Source: Sarocladium kiliense (lineage: Eukaryota > Ascomycota > Sordariomycetes > Hypocreales > Sarocladiaceae). From it: DNA of 64,000 bases. The stretch covers positions 434,001 to 498,000 of the forward strand of contig JAUZTG010000003.1 in the NCBI GenBank assembly GCA_030734395.1. The letters are read 5' to 3'. The notes beneath the pieces were generated by a model. That model made no database searches. It worked only from the letters and a program-made list of their open reading frames with translations, and was not told where the DNA came from. The position numbers and the translations under genes were made by a program. This document shows positions 48,625-58,786 of this stretch, one piece after another (positions within the stretch are counted from its first letter, which is position 1; every line of letters begins with the position of its first letter).

Positions 48625-49933
48625 GATAGCGGGTGTCCGGCTGTCAGCGCTTCGCTGCAGCTGCTTCTGGTTCTCCTTCCTCACCGCCACTGCCGCCTCC
48701 ACCGCCTTCTCGCTGCGTCCGCGGCCTGTCTTGAAGCTCTCCCTGGTCTGGCGGTTCTACCTCCGCAGACGGGCGAGCAACGGCTGGTGACGGGATGGCG
48801 GGGGGGAGGGAGCGGAAGTGCAGACGGGACGTGTCATTCTACCGCGACCTTTGAGTGTGAAATGGGAATTGTCGCCTCCTTTTCAGATCTGGAGGCAATT
48901 CTGTCGAGAGTTCACATGAGAACCGTGTGAAGGGACGGAGGCAGCGCGGTATAGTCGTGTTGATCGAGGCTCGAGGTCGTCGAGCGAGGGGTCCTTGGGC
49001 AGCGTGCGTGCCCAGCAGACTTCCAGGAGATCTGAAGTCTAGGCGAAGCAGTTGAGCTCCGACGAGATGACGTACACGTTTTGCTGGGTTCTTTTCGTGT
49101 ATAGCAATCGACCGAAAGGTACTCTACGGAAGTGCGAGCTGTGTCGGGGCCGTAGCTGGTCGTCAGCCGAGCTCGGATGCTTGTTCCTCCCTTTTCGTTG
49201 AGGACGTGATGATCGCCGTGGCGTCTGGGGCTGTGGCTGTGGAGGCGCTACTATAGTGGCACTGTGTCCGTCCAGCTCGCCCTCACCTCACTGCGTGCCT
49301 CGCTGAGACTCGATACTTATATTGCAGCGGGGCAAAATGCAATGCAGTGCCGAGTATTGCATTACTTCGTCTTCGATGTGCCTTATGGACTGTCAGACTT
49401 GAGTTCTTGAAGAACCTGTTTCTGTAAACAATAGCGCGTCTCATTCCTTCATGCACTGTGCCAGACTCGCCCGCCTTATGCGTCGTGCATAATGTCGTGC
49501 ATATAATGCACATCACCTCAGTCCCCGCCACTGGAACACAGCTCTTGGACATTGTATATAGGGCAATGAGCATCCTAGAGTGTATTGTTCTCGCAAAGGC
49601 GGTGCGCCGCCGCGAACATGCACACGAATGGCATCCTTTATTCATACAGACTGCTTAAAGAGTCCGGAAACCGTCTGGGCTTGCCTGTCCCATCCATACT
49701 CCCTAAAAACCTGTGTGATCTGCCTGCCTCGATCAATATCCCTTGCCCTACACTCCAAATGGTGTGTACATAATCCAAACATGACCTCGTTATGGTAAAA
49801 TCGTATCGCTCAAACGCCGTTTTGGTCCTTGTAACCCTGTTCCAGGTGCCATGCCTTCTCCTTGTGCAATTGTCCTCTTCAACCCTCCTTCGACTCCTAA
49901 TTGTACACGGTCAGCCAGATACAGACCGGTCGT
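48625..49933. other. intergenic region
   Basis: About 1.3 kb holding the SepH promoter and leader and the 3' flank of the unknown gene at 49934-51564. No gene is supported. Confidence 0.5.
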
Positions 49934-51564
49934 TCATTGCATGTCCGCATCGTCCCCCAGAGTGCGGCTCAGGCCCGCCTCAAGCCACCACTCATCGGGA
50001 ATGTCCTCGCGACGCGCCAGCCGCCGGACAATGAGCTGCATCCCAGACCAGTCATCCTCGCTGTGGGAATGTGGTGCCTGCACGTTTGTCTCTTGGCTGC
50101 TTTCGTCTCGAGTCACCGCTTCATCCGATGCTCCTACACTGAGCTGGCCCACCCAGCCAACCCGAAGATAATGGCTACGGGGATGGCCGAGAGGGGGGGT
50201 GACACTGTCATTTTCGCCAGAGCCACCATTGACAGCACCCTCGCTTCCTGCTGGTGTCTGGCGTTGGCGGTTCATTTCTGGTCGACGGCGGCGCGCGAAG
50301 GGAGCCTCCGAAGTGTCGTTCAGGCTGCGCCCGCCATCTGTAACTTGTGCCCTACTTGATGGACCTTCATCTTCAGGGTCAGAGTTCTCGCAGCCCGAGT
50401 CACATGGTGGCTCTGATACGAAGCCGTCAACTGCTCTCGGTCCAGAATCTGGCACAGAGAAGGATGAAACATTCGTCGGCTGAGTCTGTGTTGTCGGATG
50501 CGAAGCAAAGGAGGAGGACACGCTGGGAGGCTCAGGATCGGGTGTCATCGTGCTAAGAAGCGTGTCCCACATCTCTGGGCTCATGCTGCGTTGACGGTCG
50601 CCAAGTCCATCAATTCCTCGCTGTTGGCGGCCTGTCCGAGCCCTTGTAGCTCGCCTGTCGCGCGCTGTACTTTCGGCTCGTCGTCTTTCCCGCTGCATGG
50701 CCTCCGTGATCCGCCTCAAAGCCAGGTTCGCTTCCGCCGAAAGACCATCGTCGGCCGAGAGAAACGGCGAAAGCTACAAAGCGTCAGTAAAGTCTGAATA
50801 TCATACAATAACCCATCACGATGAACTCACAATTCGTGCACGTCGAGCCTGCGGCCGTGGCTCAGTGGTCCAGTTGCCGAGGCTCTCTGCAGGGCGCGAA
50901 CGGAACTCTGCCAGCGGATGAGTGGTCTCGGGCAGCGAGTACGCTTGCGCCCGCGCGTTCCTCAGATTCATGATTCGGGCTCTTGCTCGGAGGCCATCTG
51001 GCGTCCACCTAGGCCCAAGCAGATCTTGCAGACTATCAGCGTAAGAGCCGCGGGTCTGACTGTCCAGTCTTAGAAACTCGTCCATAGCAGTGTCCACTGC
51101 ATCGTCCTGAGGGCCATAAACAGTATCAAGATCTGCTTGCGCTGGAGGTGAGGGTGCAGCGACTACTTGTATGCTGTCACCCAGCAAGGTACTGCCAAGA
51201 CGTGTTCTCCGGCGTTGGTTCTCGCGTCGAAGTCTGGTTTGCTCAAATTGCCACCGTGCCTCGCGAAGGGTGAGGCCATCGTCTGCAGCAAAGATTCGGC
51301 GAGTGCGGTTGCTGGTCGGTTGGATGCCTCCATTTACTGGCGCCAGGACATCGTGTTTTGCAGAAGCCTTGCTGGGCAGGTCGGATTCAACCTTCGCCAC
51401 GAAGAGTCTAGGTAGTTCATGGGTCAGTAAAAAAAGCTTCATTCCATTGTATAGAGGTCGAACGATGCGTTGGATGCGTGAAGGATAGGGCTGACCAAGC
51501 TTGTGATGCGTAGAAACGAGCTTTTGGTGGTGATGGGGAATCGCTAGACTTACGGAAGGCCCAT
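49934..51564 (-). CDS. protein of unknown function, fungal MGLP-type
   Basis: Predicted protein of 475 residues. Exons are 51564-51554 (11 nt), 51407-50831 and 50773-49934, with introns of 146 and 57 bp. The tiny first exon is chosen because it gives MGLPLFVAKVESDLPSKAS, which I recall as the usual start of a family of filamentous-fungal hypothetical proteins; reading on through the first intron gives an unnatural leader. It is basic and helical around residues 30-75 and has two related short blocks, FAADDGL and FLSADDGL. The acidic Ser-rich middle is disordered. The C-terminus has a compact Trp-containing block (DDWSGMQLIVRRL, DEWWLEAGLSRTL) that looks like a conserved interaction module. 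No enzymatic motif is visible. Confidence 0.72.
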
Positions 51565-52412
51565 TTTCGGAGGAAAAGATACCCTTCGCAGTTCTGGGGC
51601 TAGCGAACGTGCGCAGGGTCAATGAAGGGATAAAGAGCGTCGCAAACGAGTGTTGGTCGGTCGCTACGAAAGGCAGGTTGGCTGGCCAAGAGCTGCACGA
51701 CTGATTGATGCTTGCGATGGACTGGTGATAGGTCGTCAATCATCAATAGACTGGTCGTCGCGGACGCGCATCTGCAACAAGGGTCGTGGCGTGAGTCGTG
51801 GGACTTCGTGGGGCGCGGCGGCAGATGGAGACACCTCGGTCGTGTTTTGGCGTCAGTCAGTGTCAGACCGGCGCGTGTGGGATTAATGCCAATTAAAATG
51901 CGGACCACACAACAAAAAGATGGAGGGGAGATGGTCTGGGTGGAAAAAACGAATGCAGAAGAGGGGAGCTGATGGAGCTGGAGCGTGGCCCGGGATGGAA
52001 TGGCCGGTAAACGGGATGGAAGCTGGATGTGAAAAGGGAAAAACTGGAGGGGCGTGAGGACGAAGGGGGGGCGAGAGCAGATGAGGGCGAGCGAGCAAAC
52101 GAGGCAAGCAGGGCGAGACGAAGCAGGCGATGCACTGGTGCAGGATAAAAAACGTGGCTAGGGACGATCAGTCGGTGGCGGTGCAGGGGAGCTTGTGTGG
52201 CTGATGCCAGGCAGTGGGTCTTCATATCGAAAGTTGCTTCACCTTCATCCGCTCATCGACCAGATTCACTGGCCAACCACTCGTCGCCTTTGCTGCCACC
52301 GCAGGTACCATACTTGATCCCATTTTATCAAATCAAGCTTCCATGTCTTTACACCCATGACTTATCAGCGGGGGAGTGGCAGAAAGAGTCTTCACCCTGT
52401 CCTGGACATGCC
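51565..52412. other. divergent promoter region
   Basis: About 850 bp between the divergent unknown gene and the FolC-family gene. It must hold both promoters. The frame of the FolC gene stays open upstream to a GTG at 52197 but has no ATG there. No separate gene is supported. Confidence 0.5.
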
Positions 52413-54485
52413 ATGCGACCTCCATCGGATCAGGAGCTAAGGCTCCTCCTTTTGCGTCTGAGCCGCAAGCTTCCAAAGAGGCTGAAGCTCCTGGAGTCAA
52501 ACAACAATCCACGCAACATCAAACTTGGTCTTGAGCGTGTCAAACGCGCCGTACCTCAGGACCAGAACTGGGAGGGCGTTCATGTTGCGGGAACCAACGG
52601 AAAGGGGTCCATTTGCGCGTATCTTTCTGGTCTATTCACGCTGGCTGGGAAATCGTATGGTCGCTTTACGTCACCCGCGTTTCCTGAGAAGCGCCATGGA
52701 GTTGTCATCAATGGCGAGGTTGTGCGGCAGGGCATGTATGATCATGAGATGGCCGCCGTCTTAAATCGGTATGACAAGATTCTCAAAGGATTCGAAGTCA
52801 CATCCAACCAATACCCCGGACCTTTGACACCTTTCGAAATCGAAACAGCCACGGCTTACCGCATATTCAATCAACTCAGAGTCCGCTATGGCATTGTTGA
52901 AGTTGGCATGGGTGGTAGCACAGATGCCACAAATGTGATGACGCGCAAGGCCGTCACCGTCATATCAAAGATTGGTATGGATCATGCTGAGTATCTCGGG
53001 AGAAATCTCAAAGACATTGCCTCTAAAAAGGCAGGAATTATGGCCAGAGACGTCCCTTGCGTTGTGGATCATACCAATGAACCTGAGGTCATGGAGGTGC
53101 TACAGCACCACGCATGGAAAACAGCATCTCCCCTCATCCTCAGCTCGACCGGTCGGGACTTCCTTACTACTCTGGACAACAATACATGGCAGCTTGAGGA
53201 TTGGCAGCAACAAAACCTGCTTTGCGCAGTCACAGCCTTCAACACCATGTTTCCAAGAACTGAGCTGGATTTGAACAGGCTCATGGAAATGAACCCCACC
53301 CTTCCAGGTCGAATGCAAACTGTTCGAATATCAACCCTCCACCAAGATGGCTCAGAGATGACGGCTCTAGTGGATGGCGCTCACAATCCTCTCGCTACGC
53401 AGAAGCTGGGACGATATGTCGACAAAAACCTCCGAGCGGACGATCAAGCTGTGACGTGGGTCATCGGTTTCTCCCAGAGTGACACCAAGCCCTTCAAGCA
53501 GATGCTGCAAGACATCCTGAGGCCACAGGACAACGTTGCATTCGTAGAGTTTCAGCAGCAGGCGAATGAACCACCACCAGTGCCGGCTGTATCTGGGCGG
53601 CTATGGGCCCAGGAGTGCCTCGATCAAACGGAATCACCACAACTTGCCCCTGCTGGCACCAGCCTTGAGGAGGCTCTGGAGTGGGCCCGCCAGAAATCCG
53701 AGGGCAAAAGACCTGTTGTGATCACAGGCAGTTTGTATCTCATGCGGGATCTTCTGAACCTGCCAAATGTGACTGGCGATTCAAGAGCATCGAAAACGCG
53801 ACGGATAGGTTCTACCGCCTTCAAGAGCTTACGAAAAAAGAAGGCGAAAGACGGGCTCCCGAGCGAAAAGTTGGAGCAATATCTACGTGCGAAGCATGAA
53901 GTTTTTGACCCCCGAGATAAGGCGCGGTTACTAAGAAGAAACAAGAGAAGGGAACAAACTCCAGCGATTGACGAACAAGAGCTGGACGAAGCGCTCGATA
54001 CGTTAAAACCAAGTGAAGAGGAACATGGGACGCGAATCGAGCAGGTGGAAGAAGTTTCCGACTTGGGATCATCATCGCCGGGCAGCGCGCGCGAGGCAGC
54101 TCGAACATTGGAGGTCCAAGCGAGCAAGACTATTGAGAAAAAGAAGCAGACGCTTTACACCCCGTTCTGGCGCGACCCGGACAACCCTTCCATGAGCTTG
54201 CCAGATCCTTCAGGCAAACCCAGTCGAAGAGCCTTGAAGAGGGAAGCTGCGGCTAAGAAAGCAAAACTTCTCGAGGAGAAAGCCAGACTCGAAGAGGCAG
54301 CCGGATTTGACGTGGTCAACGACATCAGAGACGTCGAAGACGTTAAAGACCCAAGCCAAGCAGATACTTTGGAAGGCCCTCGAGTGGACAGAGAGGCAGC
54401 TGTGGCCGAGAAAGACCCTGTTGTGTCGACTGAAGGATTCGCTGAGCGCTGGGCGAAGATCGCGGAACGGGGTCTGAAGCATTGA
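52413..54485 (+). CDS. folylpolyglutamate/dihydrofolate synthase with C-terminal extension
   Basis: Mur-ligase-fold enzyme that joins glutamate to dihydropteroate or folates using ATP; 690 residues, single exon. The first in-frame ATG is at 52413. The P-loop GTNGKGS is at about 60-66, followed by YGRFTSPAF, the EVGMGGSTDATN loop near 163-174, the GMDHAEYLG block near 188-196, and DGAHNP at 321-326. The catalytic part ends near residue 450 (VVITGSLYLMRDLL), the usual end of the family. A further 235 or so residues follow: a Lys/Arg-rich segment (FKSLRKKKAKDGLP), an acidic linker, and a Lys/Ala/Glu-rich predicted coiled coil (about 620-655). Whether it is the Fol3-type dihydrofolate synthase or the polyglutamating enzyme is not certain. 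No mitochondrial leader is evident. Confidence 0.85.
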   Translation: MRPPSDQELRLLLLRLSRKLPKRLKLLESNNNPRNIKLGLERVKRAVPQDQNWEGVHVAGTNGKGSICAYLSGLFTLAGKSYGRFTSPAFPEKRHGVVINGEVVRQGMYDHEMAAVLNRYDKILKGFEVTSNQYPGPLTPFEIETATAYRIFNQLRVRYGIVEVGMGGSTDATNVMTRKAVTVISKIGMDHAEYLGRNLKDIASKKAGIMARDVPCVVDHTNEPEVMEVLQHHAWKTASPLILSSTGRDFLTTLDNNTWQLEDWQQQNLLCAVTAFNTMFPRTELDLNRLMEMNPTLPGRMQTVRISTLHQDGSEMTALVDGAHNPLATQKLGRYVDKNLRADDQAVTWVIGFSQSDTKPFKQMLQDILRPQDNVAFVEFQQQANEPPPVPAVSGRLWAQECLDQTESPQLAPAGTSLEEALEWARQKSEGKRPVVITGSLYLMRDLLNLPNVTGDSRASKTRRIGSTAFKSLRKKKAKDGLPSEKLEQYLRAKHEVFDPRDKARLLRRNKRREQTPAIDEQELDEALDTLKPSEEEHGTRIEQVEEVSDLGSSSPGSAREAARTLEVQASKTIEKKKQTLYTPFWRDPDNPSMSLPDPSGKPSRRALKREAAAKKAKLLEEKARLEEAAGFDVVNDIRDVEDVKDPSQADTLEGPRVDREAAVAEKDPVVSTEGFAERWAKIAERGLKH

Positions 54486-54767
54486 GTTGTTGATTGACTG
54501 AGCATGATTCCTGGCATGTAAGCATATATTGGGCATGGAGCATCATGGTTTAGGTCGGCTGGCGGAAAAGCCTTTGTATTCTCCCTGTATCTCAGCCATC
54601 TGGGCTCTTATAACTCATAAACTGTACAACACCTACATTGATACCTGATTTACACTTCCGCAGCTTCTTGGTCTCTCCGGATGTCGCGCATCACATGATC
54701 CACCCCGCTCTGAATCTCTTGCTTCTGACAAACTGTCATACAGACGAGTATGTGCTCCACAAACACG

Positions 54768-55560
54768 ATGGCCAAGTCAACCACGCACCTCATAGTGGTT
54801 TGTTGTCACGGAATTTGGCTTGGGGGACCCTCAAAGGGCCACGACGAGTCGGAATGGCTCATTGCTGGCTTCCAGAAGGGAGAGACACCGACCTTCAGAG
54901 AGCACATTCGAGCGGGTGTCGCGGCGCTCGCGCGAGAGACCCCAGGTTCTGCCGCACTTTGCTTCTCTGGGTAATATGACCCTTCAGATATGCAAAACAG
55001 ACATTGACTGATAACCGAGTAGAGGGCCAACACGTAAAGAGACTTGCGTGTCTGAGGCGCAAAGCTACGCGGATCTAGCCGCTGCAAATGACTTCTTTGG
55101 CCACTCCACCAGCATATCGTCCGCGCCCCCCTTTCTCATCGAACATCGTGCCTTGGACTCCTATCACAACATTCTGTTCAGTCTGACACTCTTCTACAAA
55201 ACCTTTCAAGCCTGGCCTTCGCACCTCACTATCATCAGCCACGCGTTCAAGAAGCCGCGTTTGCTAGACCACCACTGCATAGCCATCGGCTTTGAGCTGG
55301 ACAGAGTCTCATTTATTGGTATTGATCCACCGGGTTTGGATGAGGGAGACGATGGGATTGCGAAAGCGGTTGAGGAGTGGAGGGAGGATCCGCATGGGAG
55401 GGGAGAAAAATTGAAGGGGAAGAGGATGAGGAGGAATCCATGGGGGAAATGGCAGGGTATTTTTGATGATGAAGAGGGAAAGTTGAACCACGGAGGCCTG
55501 GTGACTTTCGGCAACGGGGATGAAGAGACGCTGGTTGATGACGCAGCTAGGCCATGGTGA
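54768..55560 (+). CDS. DUF218/YdcF-like protein
   Basis: Predicted protein of 246 residues. Exons are 54768-54970 and 55023-55560; the 52 bp intron sits between the two glycines of FSGG, giving the motif FSGGPTRKE. The start MAKSTTHLIVVCCHGIW places a beta-strand at once, as in the DUF218 fold. Other family-like features are the acidic SEAQSYADLA block, the DSYHNILFSL helix (an Asn after Asp-Ser) and ITIISHAF in the middle, followed by a GIDPP loop. Fungal members of this group are uncharacterised; bacterial YdcF/SanA relatives act in the envelope. No catalytic role can be assigned. It lies 282 bp downstream of the FolC gene and converges on the alpha/beta hydrolase gene. Confidence 0.75.
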
Positions 55561-55620
55561 GCATCATCTATGGTGGCCCTTGAAATCATGTTCGATAGCA
55601 TGCAGCCATGTCATATAGAT

Positions 55621-56640
55621 CTACATCTTCGCCTTCTCTTTCCTTGGACCTCTCGAGACAGCATCAACCAAGAACTCAACCGCATCATTTACCATATCCG
55701 CCGAAAACGCGTGCCCAACACCTTCGTACACCCTCTCATCGACCTCCACACCCCTGGCCCTCACCGCTTTAATGAACGGCACGCCGACCTTATGCGGCAC
55801 TAGCTTGTCATCAGCGCCAGAACACAGAAGAAGCTTCTTTCCTCGCGGTCCCGAGAGGTCGAAGGAAGGATCTGTCTCGCCAGATGGCGTGGCAGGTGCT
55901 CGGCCGAAGAGAAGGCCACGCGGGTCGTTCTTCAGACAGGTTGAGATGAGTGAAGAAGGGAACCACTTGCTGCCGAGGAAGTCTTCGCCGTCTTCGAGCT
56001 CTAGATGTGAGTTCTTCCCTCGGCGACTCATGAGTTCTGTGATCAGATGTCAGTACTCATTCCCCTTCATCCACGTAAACATTGTAGAAAAGCAAAACTC
56101 ACCCATAAAGTCGGGACACCCAACAACGACAACCACGGCATCCAACCTCTCCTCCTTCATCCAACCCTGCCACGCCGCATGGCCTCCCAAACTCCATCCC
56201 AAACACACATGCCCATCCACTTCCCTCCCAACATACGCCTCCACCAAATCCATCACCCCGGCCATATCCCTCCCCGCCCCGGCCACCATCGCCATCATAT
56301 CCACCGCATGCCTCTCATTTCCCTTCTGCCACGTCTCGTTACCCTTCTCACTGACCATCCTGCTCCCGTGGTTCGGCATGTCGAATGCCACAGCAATGAG
56401 CCCACGAGCTGTGCGTGAAGGAGAGTTCGCGTTGTAGCTAGAGATGACGCGGGAGGCGATGTCCATCATACGGGCGCGTGTACCGTGACGGGTGTGCAGC
56501 AGGTGAAGACATGTTACTGGGATGGATGGTGGGAGTTCTTCCAAGCCGTAGACGTCGACGAGGAGCCCGGACATGGGGATGGTAGTCTTGGAGACCTCTG
56601 GAGGGGGTGGGAGACCCTTCGTGGTATAGATTTGTGGCAT
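55621..56640 (-). CDS. alpha/beta hydrolase
   Basis: Predicted serine hydrolase of 317 residues. Exons are 56640-56103 and 56036-55621, with a 66 bp intron (GTGAGT donor, GATCACAG acceptor) and a Met-Glu join, DFMELMSRR. The nucleophile elbow GWSLGG is clear, with Ser as the nucleophile. The acid is likely the Asp pair in SGADDKLVP, and the base is the His in GVGHAFS, in the right order and spacing for an alpha/beta hydrolase. FDMPNHGSR upstream matches the oxyanion-side loop of small dienelactone-hydrolase-like or prolyl-oligopeptidase-like enzymes. No signal peptide, so probably cytosolic. Substrate unknown. Only 60 bp separate its stop from that of the DUF218-like gene. Confidence 0.83.
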
Positions 56641-57431
56641 GATCGCGACCTCAAAGCCTTGCTCGATGACTAGAGTGTTCGACTTTACTTCAACTCAAGG
56701 TAGGGGATGCTTAGGTGAGTTCCAGTAAAATTGGGCAAGATCGTATTGCAGGGAGAAGAGCGTCAGGCGAGGGAGGTTATAGATCGGCAGTGACGCGGGA
56801 CACCCGTCCCGCCCGCCTTCGGTGGCTCCGCAGCACATGCCGATTGAACCATACATCGGCATCATGGACTTATACTTTCAAAGGTAGGCATTGATTTGAT
56901 ATCAAAACATAATACCGCATTCTGTAGAATAATTCTAAATCCAGCTGTAAAAATGGTAAACATTGGGGTATAGATCTGCGGTCTGCTATGTAAAGGGTCC
57001 CGACCCGCCTGTGCTGTGCAGGAGAATATGTACGAGAAGTCGCTTGATTCACCAAATCCATTGTCATTTTCCATCGTCGGCTCTCCAAATTCCAAGAGGC
57101 GCTTCGCCGGGGCCCGTCAATCCTGCTCAAACTGTGTGATGACCGCTTGGCATAAACATATGCCCAGAAACAAGGGGGGAAACAAAAGAGAAAAGGACAA
57201 GCATTGCCGGGTGATTGCGACGATGCCAGCTGCTGTCCACTATAGTTATGATCCGTTCAGTGCCAGATCGCTCTTTGCCGTCTAGCACTTGATACATATG
57301 CTCCTGGGAGCGTTTGCGTTGTTCGTGAGCAGCACTTCGGCTGCTTCGCGAGGTCTTAGCTGTTGATGGCGACCTTCAGAGACATGTCCAACATGGCTCT
57401 ACAATACTCCTCTCTTCTAGGACAGACATGC
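56641..57431. other. intergenic region
   Basis: About 790 bp holding the promoter of the hydrolase gene and the 3' flank of the Ice2-like gene. No gene is supported. Confidence 0.55.
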
Positions 57432-58786
57432 TCAGTCAACCTTCCAGTGGTCCTGGTCGTCTGATCCCAGATAAAGCTCAACGCCGTACAGGAACATTGT
57501 CAAGCCGACATTGATCCAGCGCCAGGTGCTGCCACCGACATCACCCGCTCTCAAAGTCCATCCGTCCGGTCCATCACTCGTGGAAAAGTGCTGGAGAAGA
57601 AGGCTGGTGTACACCGAGATGAGAATAGACGGTGCAAACCAGCTCAAGAATCCTAGTAGCCGGGTAGCGGTCTCCGAGTCATCGAAGTCGGGCTCGTCCA
57701 TGAGGGCACGTGCTCCAAGATCGCGCACCGATGGGATGATCCGGGTCGCACAGTAGAACACGAAAAGGCGATAGGTGAGGGAGATTATAACCGAAGGGGT
57801 GATAGTCTGGAAGGCTGCGTAGAGTAGGGCGAGGGATGAATGCAAGGCGGATGGCAAGGAGCCTATCATGTGAAGGAAGGTTGAGTACGACGCCATGATA
57901 ATTGGTGGGAGAGGTGGAATTTCTGGTTGAGATGACGCTTGATCCTTCGGGTTGCCTTCGGCGTCTGTAGGCATGTAGTCCGTGAAGATCTGGTAGACAC
58001 AGAGGACCACGTAGGCAAAGAGAAGCGATGACTCTACTGGACTACCACGGCCACTGCCGATGCCAAAGATGCACAGGAACAGTGCAGTGGTCATCGCAAT
58101 GCCGATCAAGGTCGCGTCAGTGTTGCTAATCTGAGGGAAGTGAGCCACTCTCCAGAGGAAGTAGACGGCACTGGCGATGATAGACCCCGAGAAAGCCAGG
58201 AGAATGATCTGGCGGAATGTCAGCTTTTGTTCCGCACGGACGCATCGTGAGGCAAACTTACCACCCAAGTATCGCTTCTGCCACGATTCACGAGCCACCT
58301 TGTAATTTGGCCAGCAGCCTGGATCACCAAGAGGGTACAGAAACCCTCGAGGAGCTGGAACACTGGTCCGGAGTATCTCAGCACGTTATCCCAGCTGCCC
58401 AGCATGACCGTCTCCAGCACCCCGTCCTTGCCGAACAACCACTCAGTCCAACTTGTGCTTTTGGACTGAAAGACACCGCCTAGTGTCCTCTCCACCCATC
58501 CGGTAGATCCAGCATCAACAGCAAATTGTCCCAGAGCCCAGATCATCAGAGCTGGTATGACAATCCACTGCGACAGACGCAGGATATTTGATACGAGCCA
58601 TCGTATGCGGCGAGAGTCTTCCGGGGTTGCGAGCTTGACTAATGAAAAGAAGAAGTAAAATATGAAGAGCGAAAGGCTGTATGCGAGTCCGCTGTCACGA
58701 CCGCCGACATCGAAGGCGACAGGGATCGAGAGAACGATGGTGAAGAGGAAGACGGCGCTGAAGAGAACAGAGAAGAACCACCACAT
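57432..58786 (-). CDS. Ice2-like ER membrane protein
   Basis: Predicted polytopic membrane protein of 433 residues. Exons are 58786-58262 and 58208-57432, with a 53 bp intron (GTAAGT donor, CCGCCAG acceptor). About eight to ten hydrophobic segments are visible. The first follows MWW directly (FFSVLFSAVFLFTIVLSIP) and is followed by FDVGGRDSGLAYSLSL, which I recognise as the start of the fungal Ice2 family (Pfam ICE2). Yeast Ice2 shapes cortical ER, promotes its inheritance and controls lipid mobilisation from droplets. The loop near residues 270-290 is Pro-rich and cytosol-like. Identification rests on the N-terminal motif and topology, so it is moderately sure. Confidence 0.68.

Noticed and set aside
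51565..51739. Extended N-terminus of the unknown protein
   Set aside because: Needs reading through a clean GTAAGT intron; the spliced MGLPLFV start is more natural.
52197..52412. 72-residue upstream extension of the FolC protein
   Set aside because: Relies on a GTG start and shows no mitochondrial-leader composition; the first ATG is at 52413.
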